The translations under genes and the position numbers were made by a program. Of a DNA stretch of 64,000 nt, positions 36,917-46,555 are shown in pieces (the stretch's first letter is position 1; each line of letters begins with the position of its first letter). The notes under the pieces are model-generated. The model saw only the letters and a list, made by a program, of their open reading frames with translations. It was not told the origin of the DNA and ran no database searches. The stretch spans positions 62,001 to 126,000 of the forward strand of contig NZ_FXZB01000013.1 of NCBI RefSeq assembly GCF_900169065.1. Direction: 5' to 3'. This DNA is from Brevibacterium aurantiacum. GTDB taxonomy: Bacteria; Actinomycetota; Actinomycetes; Actinomycetales; Brevibacteriaceae.

Positions 36917-38275
36917 CTACATCGAGGTGAAGTGTTTGCTGAGCTCGAACGGCGTCACCTGAGCGCGGTAGTCATTCCATTCCTGTCGTTTGTTGCGCAG
37001 GAAGAAATCGAAGACCTCCTCGCCCAGGGTCTCTGCAACGAGATCGGACTGCTCCATGATCTCCAAGGCGTGCGACAGACTGGTCGGCAGGGCCTGAATT
37101 CCCATGGCCCGGCGTTCCGTGTCCGAGAGCTGCCAGACGTTGTCCTCTGCCTCCTCTGGCAGTTCGTAGTCCTCCTCGATGCCCTTGAGCCCCGCGGCGA
37201 GCAGGAGCGCATAGGACAGATACGGGTTTGCCGAGGAGTCAAGGGCCCGGTACTCGATGCGAGCCGAAGAGGACTTGCCCGAGTTGTACTGCGGCACCCG
37301 GACCAGCGCGGACCGGTTCCGATGTCCCCACGAGATATAGGACGGGGCCTCATGACCGGTCCACAGTCGCTTGTAGGAGTTCACATGCTGGTTCGTCACC
37401 GCGGTGATCTCCGCGGCGTGGGTGAGGACTCCGGCGATGAACTGCCTGCCGGTCTTCGACAGCTGGTACATGGCCCCGGGCTCGAAGAAGGCGTTGTTCT
37501 CACCTTCGAAGAGTGAGACGTGTGTGTGCATTCCGCTGCCTGGATGATCATTGAGGGGTTTGGGCATGAACGAGGCGTACACGCCCTGGGAGATCGCCAC
37601 CTCCTTGATCACCGATCGGAAGGTCATGATGTTGTCGGCCATGGTCAGGGCGTCTGCGTAGCGCAGGTCGATCTCGTTCTGACCTGGTCCGGCCTCGTGG
37701 TGTGAGAACTCCACGGACAGCCCCATGGCTTCGAGCATGGTGACTGCCGAGCGTCGGAAATCGTTGGCTGTCCCGCCGTTGACGTGGTCGAAGTACCCTG
37801 CGGTGTCGACGGGGATGGGAGTCGTGCCCTCGAGGATGCCGCTGACGGGATCGAGGTTGGACGTCTGGAAGAGGTAGAACTCGATCTCCGGGTGAACATA
37901 GAAGGAGAAGCCCTTCTCGGCAGCCTTCGCCAGCGTCCGTTTGAGGACATTGCGCGGATCGGCCTGCGCCGGCTCGCCCCCGGGCACATGGATGTCGCAG
38001 AACATCCTCCCCGTGGGTTCCTTCTCTCCGCGCCAAGGCAGCAGCGAGAAGGTCGAAGGGTCCGGCTTGAGCACCATATCGGCCTCATAGACACGTGAGA
38101 GTCCTTCGACAGCGGAACCGTCGAACCCGATCCCCTCGGAGAACGCCCCCTCGAGTTCTGCGGGAACGACCGCGACGGACTTCAGGCCCCCGAGGACGTC
38201 GGTGAACCAGAGCCGGATGAAGCGGACTTCACGATCCTCGACGGTGCGAAGAACGAATTCTTCCTGACGCGACAT
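36917..38275 (-). CDS. glnA2: Glutamine synthetase type I, GlnA2
   Basis: 452 aa. The glutamine-synthetase blocks GFDGSAVEGLSRVYEADM, PEIEFYLFQ, GSGMHTHVSLF and NQHVNSYKRLWTGHEAPSY are present. The protein lacks the ~20-residue insertion and the adenylylation-loop sequence found in GlnA at 30809, so GlnE is unlikely to modify it. Its length and gene position match actinobacterial GlnA2, which is usually weakly expressed or has broader substrates. It lies 3 bp after the small 67-aa gene on the same strand. The start is ATG at 38275. Confidence 0.93.
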   Translation of the reverse strand: MSRQEEFVLRTVEDREVRFIRLWFTDVLGGLKSVAVVPAELEGAFSEGIGFDGSAVEGLSRVYEADMVLKPDPSTFSLLPWRGEKEPTGRMFCDIHVPGGEPAQADPRNVLKRTLAKAAEKGFSFYVHPEIEFYLFQTSNLDPVSGILEGTTPIPVDTAGYFDHVNGGTANDFRRSAVTMLEAMGLSVEFSHHEAGPGQNEIDLRYADALTMADNIMTFRSVIKEVAISQGVYASFMPKPLNDHPGSGMHTHVSLFEGENNAFFEPGAMYQLSKTGRQFIAGVLTHAAEITAVTNQHVNSYKRLWTGHEAPSYISWGHRNRSALVRVPQYNSGKSSSARIEYRALDSSANPYLSYALLLAAGLKGIEEDYELPEEAEDNVWQLSDTERRAMGIQALPTSLSHALEIMEQSDLVAETLGEEVFDFFLRNKRQEWNDYRAQVTPFELSKHFTSM

Positions 38276-38278
38276 TCC

Positions 38279-38482
38279 TCAGCCGTTCCACTTCTTGTCG
38301 TCTTCTTCCCACTCCTCATTGCGAGCCTGAGCACGCTCGAGGGCGGCTTGGGCCACTTCCTCTGTCTCATAGGGGCCCATGCGATGGTCCGCATCGCTGA
38401 CCAGGCCGCGTTCGACCTTGTTGGTCTTGAGATTGAAGTAGTACTTCGAATCAGCGTCGTCGATATCCTTGAACAGTCCCAT
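38279..38482 (-). CDS. Small SPOR-like protein
   Basis: 67 aa. The sequence YYFNLKTNKVERG followed by GPYETEEVAQAALERA fits the short actinobacterial proteins that annotation pipelines name SPOR-domain-containing. It has no signal peptide or membrane helix, so it is probably cytoplasmic. It is rich in charged residues at the C-terminus (EEWEEDDKKW). The stop codon lies 3 bp before the glnA2 start, so it is the first gene of a glnA2-glnE operon. No function is known. Confidence 0.7.
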   Translation of the reverse strand: MGLFKDIDDADSKYYFNLKTNKVERGLVSDADHRMGPYETEEVAQAALERAQARNEEWEEDDKKWNG

Positions 38483-38810
38483 GTCGAGCCCTCCATCGCG
38501 GGTGTGGTGAATCCCTGACAGATTTCAGCTTACCGGTTCTGCCCGTTGCCGCCATGACTTGGTCGTCCCTGCCAGTCGCCCGATGGTCGGTGCCTCCAAA
38601 AAGTTCGTCTTAATTGCGTCGGTCAGCGACAAAAGTTCAACATTTCGTATCAAGGCGACCAATTTTCCACCGATTCCGCAAAATTCGTCACGAATACTGG
38701 ATATAAAGGTTTGCCCTCCAGACCTTCTAAGGAATACAGTGAGATGTATCCTCAGCCACAGTTCGAACTGGCTGGAACTGCCCATGGGGCAACATGAGAG
38801 AAGGAAAGCT
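38483..38810. promoter_or_regulatory. Intergenic control region of ald, with perfect palindrome at 38683-38695
   Basis: This 328-bp stretch has no gene. It is AT-richer than its surroundings from 38600 to 38740. A perfect 13-bp palindrome ATTCGTCACGAAT (38683-38695) lies about 120 bp before ald, with the symmetric ATTTT...AAAAT pair just upstream (38662-38684). AldR-type Lrp/AsnC regulators control ald in mycobacteria by binding several upstream sites; these palindromes are candidates only. Confidence 0.4.
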
Positions 38811-39929
38811 ATGCGCATTTCAGTGCCCACAGAGGTCAAGAACAACGAGTTCCGCGTCGCCATCACCGCTGCCGGCGTCCACGAGCTCGTTGCCCACGGA
38901 CACGACGTCACAGTTCAGGCCGGTGCCGGCGAAGGATCATTCATCACCGATGATGAGTACACCGAAGCCGGCGCCACCATCGCTCCCGACGCGAAGACCA
39001 CCTGGGCCGCCGGAGACATGGTCCTCAAGGTCAAAGAGCCCATCGCCGAAGAATACGGATTCCTGCGCAAGGATCTGATTCTCTTCACCTACCTGCACCT
39101 GGCTGCAGATGAAGCGCTGACTCAGGCGCTCATGAACGCAGGCACCACAGCCATCGCCTACGAGACGGTCCAGCCCGACGCCGGAGGCCTTCCCCTGCTG
39201 GCTCCGATGAGTGAGATCGCCGGTCGACTCTCCACCCAGGTCGGAGCCCACAGTCTGCTCAAGGCCTCGGGCGGGCGCGGGATCCTGCTCTCCGGAGTCC
39301 CCGGAGTAGAACGGGCCAACGTCGTCGTCATCGGTGCCGGCGTCGCCGGCACGAATGCCGCGCGCATGGCATTGGGCCTGGGCGCCGCAGTCGAGGTCAT
39401 CGATATCAACATCCCCCGACTGCGCCAGATCGATGAGACCTTTGCCGGTGCCATCGCCACCAAGGTGTCGAACAAGTACGAGATCACGAAGTCCCTGGCC
39501 TCTGCAGACCTGGTCATCGGCTCGGTCCTCATCCCGGGCAAGAAGGCGCCGAAGCTCGTCACCGACGAGATGGTAGCCGGCATGAAGCCAGGTTCCGTGC
39601 TCGTCGATATCGCCATCGATCAGGGCGGCTGCTTCGAGAACTCGCGACCGACGACGCATGACGATCCGACGTTCGAGGTCCACAACTCGATCTACTACTG
39701 CGTGGCGAACATGCCCGGAGCGGTACCGAACACAGCCACAGCGGCATTGACGAACGCGACCCTGCCGTTCGCGGTCAAGATCGCCAACCAGGGGTGGCAC
39801 GCGGCCCTGTCGAAGGATTCGGCACTGGCCCGTGGACTCAACATCCACAACGGACACGTGACCAATGACAACGTCGCCGAGGCCTTCGGACTCGAGGCAG
39901 TCTCCGTCGAACACGCCCTGGCGAACTGA
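38811..39929 (+). CDS. ald: Alanine dehydrogenase
   Basis: 372 aa. Ald interconverts L-alanine and pyruvate with NAD+. Seen are MRISVPTEVKNNEFRVA, the substrate-binding lysine in VLKVKEP, the catalytic His in YLHLAADEALT, and the Rossmann motif VVIGAGVAGTNAARMA. ATG 38811 has AGAAGGAAA 5 nt upstream; an in-frame opening back to 38559 crosses the regulatory region and is not coding. A hairpin 41 bp downstream ends the monocistronic unit. Confidence 0.94.
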   Translation: MRISVPTEVKNNEFRVAITAAGVHELVAHGHDVTVQAGAGEGSFITDDEYTEAGATIAPDAKTTWAAGDMVLKVKEPIAEEYGFLRKDLILFTYLHLAADEALTQALMNAGTTAIAYETVQPDAGGLPLLAPMSEIAGRLSTQVGAHSLLKASGGRGILLSGVPGVERANVVVIGAGVAGTNAARMALGLGAAVEVIDINIPRLRQIDETFAGAIATKVSNKYEITKSLASADLVIGSVLIPGKKAPKLVTDEMVAGMKPGSVLVDIAIDQGGCFENSRPTTHDDPTFEVHNSIYYCVANMPGAVPNTATAALTNATLPFAVKIANQGWHAALSKDSALARGLNIHNGHVTNDNVAEAFGLEAVSVEHALAN

Positions 39930-39970
39930 GCGCACACGTTCCGGTGAATATCACCTGAAACGCACACGCG

Positions 39971-40004
39971 GAAGGCCGACACCATCGTTGTGGTGTCGGC
40001 CTTC
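39971..40004. terminator. Terminator after ald
   Basis: A perfect 14-bp stem (39971-39984 with 39991-40004) encloses a 6-nt loop. Confidence 0.75.
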
Positions 40005-40097
40005 GGCGTTGTTAAGGGGCGCTCCTCGATGTGAGGGGGTACCTCTGAGATCACAGGGGATGCGGGAAGCGTCAGCCGCACCGGAGCTGGATTGGTC

Positions 40098-40823
40098 TCA
40101 GCTGCGCGGGGGCATCGTCGTCGACCGGAAGTGCTCCTCACACAGCCTCCCCGCCGCCTGCGCGTCCTGACCAGCGATCGCCTCGACGATGGCAGCGTGA
40201 TCGGCAACGGCATGATCGAAGAGTTCATGGGAGAAGGGATCGTGACGGAACCCGGCGTTGATCCTGGTGTCGATGTCGATGGCCATGCGAACGAGCTCCG
40301 GGTTATGCCCGGCCCGAGCGATGGCGAAATGGAACTGCGCGTCAGCTGTTCTGGCCACCCCCGCCTCGGCGCGTTCGGAGTATCTCTGCGCCAACTGCCG
40401 AAGCTCGGTGAGCTCCTCATCGGTTCGCCGCAGTGCAGCAGTCGCAGCCAGACTGTTCTGGAAGACCGCGCGGGCATCGAGGAGATTTCTGCGTTCGGCA
40501 TGGAACTCACCGATGCGATCGGCCATGGGAGCCAGCGCAGTCGGTTCCGCGTTGGAGACGAAGGTGCCGCCGCCGCGTCCGCGCCGCCGTTCGACGACAC
40601 CGAGGCGCTCCAAACGCAGCAGCGCCGCACGCACACTTGAGCGTGAAACCTGAAGATCGGCGGCCAGAGCTCTCTCCCCGGGCAGCAGCGTGCCTTCGGG
40701 CAATGCACCGACGGCGATGCCGGAGAGGATGTGGTCTGCGATCTGCTGCGGTGCACTCGTCAGGCTCACCACGTCGCTGAGTCCGGAGAATTCGGGACCG
40801 GTCACATCTGCCCGTTCGCTCAT
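40098..40823 (-). CDS. GntR-family regulator with FCD domain (FadR subfamily)
   Basis: 241 aa from the chosen start. A winged helix (about 20-85) contains the GntR pattern [20 protein letters not shown] then [20 protein letters not shown], followed by GRGGGTFVS. The C-terminal all-helical FCD domain has metal-ligand-type residues [17 protein letters not shown] and [17 protein letters not shown]. Such regulators sense small organic acids or amino-acid derivatives; the ligand is unknown. The promoter region it shares with map is 138 bp. I chose ATG 40823, which has AAAGGGGG 4 nt upstream; TTG or ATG at 40844 would add seven residues. Confidence 0.83.
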   Translation of the reverse strand: MSERADVTGPEFSGLSDVVSLTSAPQQIADHILSGIAVGALPEGTLLPGERALAADLQVSRSSVRAALLRLERLGVVERRRGRGGGTFVSNAEPTALAPMADRIGEFHAERRNLLDARAVFQNSLAATAALRRTDEELTELRQLAQRYSERAEAGVARTADAQFHFAIARAGHNPELVRMAIDIDTRINAGFRHDPFSHELFDHAVADHAAIVEAIAGQDAQAAGRLCEEHFRSTTMPPRS

Positions 40824-40961
40824 CACTCCCCCTTTGCTCAACATTGTGGCCTTCGCTGGCCGTTCCTTTCACTCTATTATCCTCTCCCACGGCAGGCCCG
40901 CACCGACAGGCACCGCAATTGTGGAATATCTGGGTTCAACCGCTCTAGAATCGAAGGCACC

Positions 40962-41870
40962 ATGACTGATACGCCTCGCCTGCTCACGCCCGGCACCATC
41001 TCTGCCGAACTGCCAGCCCCCCGCAGCATCACGCGACCCGAATATGTCGGACGCGCCGATGCCGACGAAGGTCGGGGAAACAACTTCTACTCAGCCGAGG
41101 AGATCGAAAAGGTCCGCGTTGCGGGCAGGATCGCAGCAAATGCTCTGGCTGCTGTCGGCGAGATCATCGAGCCCGGGATCACAACCGACGCCATCGACCG
41201 TGTTGCCCATGAGTACATGTGCGACCACGGGGCCTATCCGTCGACGCTGGGCTATCGGGGATTCCCGAAGTCCGTGTGCACCTCACTCAACGAGGTCATC
41301 TGCCACGGGATTCCCGATTCCACGGTCATCGCCGACGGCGACATCGTCAACGTCGACATCACCGCCTACATCGACGGCATGCACGGAGACACGAACTACA
41401 CCTTCTACGCCGGAGACGTTGACGAGGAGTCCCGACTCCTCGTCGAACGGACGTGGGAAGCCACCATGCGCGGCATCAAAGCCGTCAAACCCGGCCGCGA
41501 GATCAACGTGATCGGACGAGTCATCGAGAAGTACGCGAAGCGCTTCGAGTACGGAGTCGTCCGCGACTACAGCGGGCACGGTGTCGGCCGCGAGTTCCAC
41601 TCCGGCCTCATCGTCCCCCACTACGACGCCGCACCTGCCCACGCCGAGGTGATGGAACCGGGAATGATCTTCACCATCGAACCGATGCTCAACCTCGGAA
41701 CCGTCGATTGGGACGTCTGGGACGACGCCTGGACTGTGGTCACAAAGGACAGGAAGCGCTCCGCCCAGTTCGAGCACACTCTTGTCGTCACCGAGACCGG
41801 TGCCGAGATCCTCACCCTCCCCGATGCGGACACCGCCATCGCCGAGGGACCGATTGCCCGAGAAGACTGA
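40962..41870 (+). CDS. map: Methionine aminopeptidase type I
   Basis: 302 aa. The metal ligands appear in [20 protein letters not shown] (two Asp), [11 protein letters not shown] (His), FTIEPML (Glu) and [11 protein letters not shown] (Glu). The ~40-residue N-terminal extension with the [15 protein letters not shown] segment is typical of actinobacterial MapB-type enzymes. It removes the initiator Met from nascent proteins. The start is ATG 40962, and ppgK begins 10 bp after the stop. Confidence 0.93.
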   Translation: MTDTPRLLTPGTISAELPAPRSITRPEYVGRADADEGRGNNFYSAEEIEKVRVAGRIAANALAAVGEIIEPGITTDAIDRVAHEYMCDHGAYPSTLGYRGFPKSVCTSLNEVICHGIPDSTVIADGDIVNVDITAYIDGMHGDTNYTFYAGDVDEESRLLVERTWEATMRGIKAVKPGREINVIGRVIEKYAKRFEYGVVRDYSGHGVGREFHSGLIVPHYDAAPAHAEVMEPGMIFTIEPMLNLGTVDWDVWDDAWTVVTKDRKRSAQFEHTLVVTETGAEILTLPDADTAIAEGPIARED

Positions 41871-41880
41871 CAGGACAGAC

Positions 41881-42714
41881 ATGACTGACGATACGCAGGG
41901 ACGCTTCGCCATCGGAGTCGACGTCGGCGGCACGGGAATCAAGGCCGCACTCGTCGACACGGCCACGGGGAGCCTCGCCTTCAAGCGGGTGCGAGTGCTC
42001 ACCCCGAAGCCGAGCGCCCCGACCGCTGTGGCAGAGGCCATCGGGCAGCTCCTCGAACACCTGGCTGATAAGGCGCTCGAGCTTGAGATCGTCGACGACC
42101 GTGCAGTGCTCGACGCACTGCCGATCGGGTGCGGCTTCCCCGGCGTCATCCTCGATGATGAGGTGCACTTCGCGGCGAACCTCGACCAGTCGTGGATCGG
42201 TTCGAGCATCGTCAAGATCCTCTCCGAACACACAGGTCGTCGCTTCTTCATCATGAATGACGCCGATGCCGCCGGCCTCGCCGAGATGGTGTTCGGCGCA
42301 GGACGCAAGCATCGCAAGAAGACCGTCCTGATGACGACGCTGGGGACCGGGATCGGCACCGCACTGTTCACGCAGGGACGGCTGGTGCCCTACACCGAGT
42401 TGGGCCACATCGAGATGAACGGCCGTGATGCGGAGACTCAGGCCGCTGAGTCCGTCAAGGTCCGTGAGAACCTCAGCTATGAGGAGTGGGCGGCTCGGCT
42501 GCAGCAGTACTATCAGCAGATCGAGCTCCTCGTGTCCCCGGACGTCATCCTCGTGGGCGGCGGAGTCTCGAAGTCGCATGCGGACTTCCTCCATCACATC
42601 AAGACGCGTGCCGAGATGAAGCCGGCCAAGCTGTTCAACAACGCTGGCATCGTCGGGGCCGCGATCCTCGCAATCAACAACGGCAAGGCGAAGGTCAAGA
42701 AGAGCCGCTCGTAG
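41881..42714 (+). CDS. ppgK: Polyphosphate glucokinase
   Basis: 277 aa ROK-family sugar kinase. GVDVGGTGIKAALVDT is the phosphate-binding loop; MNDADAAGLAEM, TLGTGIGTALF and TELGHIEMNGRDAE are typical of polyphosphate/ATP-dependent actinobacterial glucokinases. It phosphorylates glucose to glucose 6-phosphate with polyphosphate as preferred donor. The start is ATG 41881, with AGGACAG just upstream. It is co-oriented with map and the membrane-protein gene that begins 1 bp after its stop. Confidence 0.92.
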   Translation: MTDDTQGRFAIGVDVGGTGIKAALVDTATGSLAFKRVRVLTPKPSAPTAVAEAIGQLLEHLADKALELEIVDDRAVLDALPIGCGFPGVILDDEVHFAANLDQSWIGSSIVKILSEHTGRRFFIMNDADAAGLAEMVFGAGRKHRKKTVLMTTLGTGIGTALFTQGRLVPYTELGHIEMNGRDAETQAAESVKVRENLSYEEWAARLQQYYQQIELLVSPDVILVGGGVSKSHADFLHHIKTRAEMKPAKLFNNAGIVGAAILAINNGKAKVKKSRS

Positions 42715-42715
42715 C

Positions 42716-43381
42716 ATGGACTCACACAGTCTTCGCGGTCAGCTCAGCCTGCTCATCGTCATGGCCGCGACGGTGATTCTGCTGGCTGTGGGCGCTGCGA
42801 TCATCGTCCTCTGGCCGAACCTTCTGCTGGCCGGCATCATCATCGGGTGCTGCTCAGTCCTCGTTGCCCTGGTCGGCATCGGCCGGATCCTCGATCGGCG
42901 TTGGGTGCTCTGGTTCGCGGTGCCGGCATTCGCGCTGGCAGGACTCGGATCGATCATGCTGGCCGAGGACCTCGGCATCAGCCGCGTCGGCGAACTCACT
43001 GAAGTGGTCGTCGTCGACCATACGTCCGAGGTCAAGACGGTTCACGACTCGACCGACCCAGGAGGTCGGAAGGTCTACACACACGAATACACCCTGCAGC
43101 ACACCGACGGATCACCGATCGAGGAGCCGATGATCTATCGCGGTAAGGACGGGTTCGAAGAGTTCGACACGGGCGATACGATCAGCGTGCTCATCGGCGC
43201 CGACGGCAATGCCCCCATCGAGCCGGCCGAAAGCATCGATTTCGCCGACGATATCGCGATTCTCGTCGTGGGAGTGCTCTTGAGCGCCGGTGTCTATCTC
43301 ATGTGCGCACTGCTGCTGCTCTTCGGAAACCGGAGATACAGGGAAGATCGGTGGGGCGCGGCACCGTGGATGATGGACTGA
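42716..43381 (+). CDS. Hypothetical membrane protein (DUF3592-like topology)
   Basis: 221 aa, not securely recognised. Three N-terminal helices (about 12-34, 36-56, 62-80) are followed by a ~100-residue soluble domain with VVVVDHTSEVKTVHDST, HEYTLQHTDGS and GDTISVLIGADGNAPIEP, and one C-terminal helix (about 180-203). This order resembles DUF3592 proteins, in which the soluble domain is extracytoplasmic. It starts 1 bp after the ppgK stop, so it is probably translationally coupled to it. Confidence 0.6.
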   Translation: MDSHSLRGQLSLLIVMAATVILLAVGAAIIVLWPNLLLAGIIIGCCSVLVALVGIGRILDRRWVLWFAVPAFALAGLGSIMLAEDLGISRVGELTEVVVVDHTSEVKTVHDSTDPGGRKVYTHEYTLQHTDGSPIEEPMIYRGKDGFEEFDTGDTISVLIGADGNAPIEPAESIDFADDIAILVVGVLLSAGVYLMCALLLLFGNRRYREDRWGAAPWMMD

Positions 43382-43427
43382 CGGAGCTGATGCCCTGACG
43401 GAGCTGATGCGCTGACGATGTTTGTGT

Positions 43428-43799
43428 GAGGACAGGCCACCGATACGCCGGGTTCTGTCATCGAGTCGGTTACCCTTCTCGACGGACGGTCATCTATCTG
43501 GGACCGATGTTGCCACCGGCCTCAAGCAATCCACCCGACGACTCGGCGAGCAGCCTCGAACGTCGTCTGTCTGATCTTGCTCCGGATGGGGTTTACCCAG
43601 CGGCGCCGGTCACCCGACACCCTGGTGGTCTCTTACACCACCGTTTCACCCTTACCCAGTCGAAACTGGGCGGTCTGCTTTCTGTTGCACTGGCCCGCGG
43701 GTTGCCCCGGGTGGGTGTTACCCACCATCCCTGCTCTGCGGAGCCCGGACGTTCCTCAGCCCTCGTGAGAGAGCCGCGACCGTCTGGTGACCTGTCCTC
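43428..43799 (-). ncRNA. rnpB: RNase P RNA, bacterial class A
   Basis: About 372 nt read on the minus strand. The 5' end lies near 43799 and the 3' end near 43428; these pair in a ~14-bp P1 helix (GAGGACAGGTCACC with GGTGGCCTGTCCTC). Conserved core blocks in order are GAGGAACGTCCGGGCTCC (P4 region), ACAGAAAGCAGACC, AAGGGTGAAACGGTGG, GGGTAAACCCCATCCGGAGC, and GATAGATGACCGTCC then ACAGAACCCGGCG. The RNA is the catalytic part of RNase P, which matures tRNA 5' ends. It lies just upstream of yaaA on the opposite strand. The open frames on the plus strand across this gene are not genes. Confidence 0.93.
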
Positions 43800-43916
43800 G
43801 AGTTCAAGAGTCTACCCGCAACGCCGGGACCATTCGTCGCGGCCTCGTCCCGGGAGTGATCAAACTAACGTGGACGGCGAATCGGGGCCGAAGCGTTGGC
43901 GGCCTACCATGGTGAG

Positions 43917-44693
43917 GTGAAGATCCTACTGCCGCCCTCTGAGGGAAAGACTCCCGCAACTTCGGGCTCCCCGCTCGATCTGCCAGAACTCTCGGCACCC
44001 GACCTCAATCCCCAGCGGAAGAAGGTCCTCACTGCCCTGCAGCGGGTCTCCAAACGTAAGGACGCTCTCAAGCAGTTGGGCGTGGGTGCCTCACTGTCAG
44101 CCGATGTCGAACGCAACGTCAGCCTCGACTCGCTGCCCTGCGCGCCTGCTCTGCTCACCTACTCAGGTGTCCTCTATGAGGCGATGGGCGCCCCCGACCT
44201 CGTCGCCGATGCTCCGACGAACGAAACCCTGGCGCAGCGACTGCGGAGTGTGCACGTCTTCTCTGCCCTCTTCGGTCAGGTCAACGGTCTCGATCCAATC
44301 CCTGCCTATCGACTGGCGATGAAGACGGACCTGGGCACCCTGGGCAAACTCTCGTCCTGGTGGAAGCCTGTTCTGGCCAAATCTTTCACGGTCGACCCCG
44401 CCGAGGTGATCCTCGACTGCCGCTCCAGTGACTACCGGGCCGCCTGGCCGGGCCCTCATGAGCAGGTCGTGACCCTGGGAGCCGTCAAGGTCACCGGTGC
44501 CAAGCGCAGCGTTGTCTCTCACTGGGCAAAGTACTATCGCGGCGAACTCGTCGGCCGATTGCTCGCAGACGATCGTGAGCTGCCGGCGAACTCTGCAGAT
44601 CTGGTATCACGAGCAGAAGAGTCCTACGAGGTCGAGTTCACCCCGCATGCCAAGAACCGACCGGCGGCGCTGACCATCATCCTGCGGGACTGA
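43917..44693 (+). CDS. yaaA: YaaA-family peroxide stress response protein
   Basis: 258 aa. The family opening MKILLPPSEGKTP and later LFGQVNGLDPIPAYRL, LDCRSSDYRAAW and SHWAKYYRGELVGRL are characteristic. In E. coli YaaA limits intracellular iron and DNA damage during peroxide stress; the mechanism is not settled. The start is GTG 43917. TACCAT at 43905-43910 could be a -10 element only 6 nt upstream, giving a leaderless message. Convergent with the zinc-ribbon gene. Confidence 0.87.
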   Translation: MKILLPPSEGKTPATSGSPLDLPELSAPDLNPQRKKVLTALQRVSKRKDALKQLGVGASLSADVERNVSLDSLPCAPALLTYSGVLYEAMGAPDLVADAPTNETLAQRLRSVHVFSALFGQVNGLDPIPAYRLAMKTDLGTLGKLSSWWKPVLAKSFTVDPAEVILDCRSSDYRAAWPGPHEQVVTLGAVKVTGAKRSVVSHWAKYYRGELVGRLLADDRELPANSADLVSRAEESYEVEFTPHAKNRPAALTIILRD

Positions 44694-44759
44694 GCGAGCG
44701 GTTCGACCGGGACGAGCGGCTCGAGCGGAACGTGCCTGAGTCGCCAGCGGAGGTGCGTC

Positions 44760-45488
44760 TCAGCCCTTGCGCAGCAGAACAGCCTCGCACTCTTCGCATT
44801 CGTAGGTCTGGTTCGGGTCCTCCAGCAGCATGCCCTTCCACGCCATGCCGCTGATTTCCTGGCCACAAGCCTGACAATTCGGGCCACTGAGCACGGCGGC
44901 CCCAGGTCCGCCCTGAGCGACGTTCTGGTCGAACTGACGAACCAGAGCATCGGGGAGATCGGATTTGAGCTTCGCAGCCGAAGCACTGTTGGCCTCCAGC
45001 TGTGCGGCCAACTCCGCTTTGCGGTCCTTGATGGCCGTCTGCGTGGCACGGCCCGATGCGATCACCTCGGCGAGAGAGGACTCAACGTCCGACAGAGCAG
45101 TCTCAGCGGACTCGAGTTCCTCCATCGAACCGAGCTCAGCCTCTTCCAGTTCCGACACTCGTTCCTCGTGACCGGAGATCTCGTTCTGCAGATTCACAAG
45201 GTCTCGGCTGGTCAGGCCGGTGCCGTCGTTGAGTTCGACGGTCTTCTTCGCGATCTGAGAGTTCTGAGTCTCGATGGCTGCTGCATGTTCGGCGACCTCT
45301 GCGCGGAACTTCTCCACCACCTCGGCGGCTTCTGTCTTCTTGGTTTCGAGTTCCTTGTGCTGGGAGACCAGGTCCTTCAGCGCCGAGGCTTGAGCCGGGT
45401 TGTCGTGTTCATGTCGCAGTGCACGTCCGTGGGAGGCGAGTTCGATGAGCGATTCGAGTTCGGTGCGTTGTTCGGCGGTGATCAGCAT
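44760..45488 (-). CDS. Coiled-coil protein with C-terminal C4 zinc ribbon
   Basis: 242 aa. Residues ~1-190 form a long antiparallel coiled coil (heptads rich in Ala, Glu, Leu, Lys). The C-terminal zinc ribbon has NCQACGQEISG and YECEECEAVL, four cysteines in two CxxC knuckles. It belongs to the Rv2229c/CT398-type group, possibly a nucleic-acid- or flagellum/secretion-associated adaptor; the role in actinobacteria is unknown. It follows the Nif3 gene by 45 bp on the same strand, an arrangement conserved in the phylum. Confidence 0.85.
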   Translation of the reverse strand: MLITAEQRTELESLIELASHGRALRHEHDNPAQASALKDLVSQHKELETKKTEAAEVVEKFRAEVAEHAAAIETQNSQIAKKTVELNDGTGLTSRDLVNLQNEISGHEERVSELEEAELGSMEELESAETALSDVESSLAEVIASGRATQTAIKDRKAELAAQLEANSASAAKLKSDLPDALVRQFDQNVAQGGPGAAVLSGPNCQACGQEISGMAWKGMLLEDPNQTYECEECEAVLLRKG

Positions 45489-45533
45489 TGTCGGTTCCTT
45501 GTCAGCGAAGCGTGTGGGGGCGTGGGCAGGGAG

Positions 45534-46367
45534 TCAATAGCGTTCGACCCAGGGGTCGGTGTTGACCGCCGAATGCTGCAGGGCGACGCTGAGCCCGCGC
45601 TCGGCGAATTCGGTCTCCAACTGTTCGGCCGCCGCAGTCAGCCAGACTGTCTCGGAAGCCCAGTGGGAGACATCGATGAGTTGTGGGCGGCCGTCGTTTC
45701 TGTTTGCGGTATCGCGAGCCTCGGTCGCGGGATGGTGGCGGAGGTCGGCGGTGATGTAGACCTCCGCGCCGCTGGCCCGAACCTCGTCGAACAAGGAGTC
45801 GCCTGCTCCACCGCAGACGGCGACCCGTGTGACTGTGGCTGCCGGGTCTCCGGCGATGCGCACACCGGTCGTTGTCCGTGGAAGTCGGTTCGAGAGGGTG
45901 CGGGCGATATCGCGCACAGGCGTCGGCGTCGGCAGGTCACCGACTCGTCCGATTCCGGTGGGCGACCCCTCGGCGTGCGGGACGAGTGGCTGCGCGTTGT
46001 CGATGCCGAGCAGGGAGATGAGGACGTCGGAGACTCCCCCACGTGCGGAGTCCGCATTCGTGTGAGCGTTGAAGAGCGCGATGTCGTTGCTGATCAGGGT
46101 GTGCACGGCGCCGCCCTTGAGAGTGGACGCATTCACCGACTTCACGGGTTTGAGCATGAGCGGATGATGGTTGAACACCAGGTCAGATCCCAGGACCACC
46201 GCCTCGGCGATGACCGCGTCCATCGGGTCGAGAGCGAGCAGGATCGACCGCACTTCCGCATCGGGATCACCCACAGCCAGACCCACCGAATCCCAACTCT
46301 CCGCCAGGGCCGTCGGCCACAGTGCTTCGAACACATCCACACATTCGCTGACCTTCGGGTATCTCAT
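45534..46367 (-). CDS. Nif3-like dinuclear metal-centre protein
   Basis: 277 aa. The metal-binding NHHPLMLKPVKSV (two His), NAHTNADSARGGVSD (His, Asp) and the C-terminal DVSHWASE (His) plus a distal Glu define the NIF3/DUF34 family. The proteins form hexamers with two metals per subunit; proposals include GTP cyclohydrolase-like activity, but function is not established. It forms a two-gene operon with the zinc-ribbon gene downstream. The start is ATG 46367. Confidence 0.88.
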   Translation of the reverse strand: MRYPKVSECVDVFEALWPTALAESWDSVGLAVGDPDAEVRSILLALDPMDAVIAEAVVLGSDLVFNHHPLMLKPVKSVNASTLKGGAVHTLISNDIALFNAHTNADSARGGVSDVLISLLGIDNAQPLVPHAEGSPTGIGRVGDLPTPTPVRDIARTLSNRLPRTTTGVRIAGDPAATVTRVAVCGGAGDSLFDEVRASGAEVYITADLRHHPATEARDTANRNDGRPQLIDVSHWASETVWLTAAAEQLETEFAERGLSVALQHSAVNTDPWVERY

Positions 46368-46555
46368 GCCACCACAGTATTACATCCGAACATTTCGGTC
46401 AGGCGGTACTGACCGGCGGACGACCACGGAGCACCACTGGCCGGTCGCGGGCGTCGTCACCTCAGCTGGGGTTCGTGGCAGAGAATTGCCTGAGACGCTC
46501 CCAGAAAATGTGACCCGGGGTACATCTGACGGGAGCTCGGCGATAGATTTGGCAC

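Noticed and set aside
43426..43920. Plus-strand open frame across 43426-43920
   Set aside because: The stretch is the reverse complement of RNase P RNA, whose conserved blocks and P1 pairing explain it.
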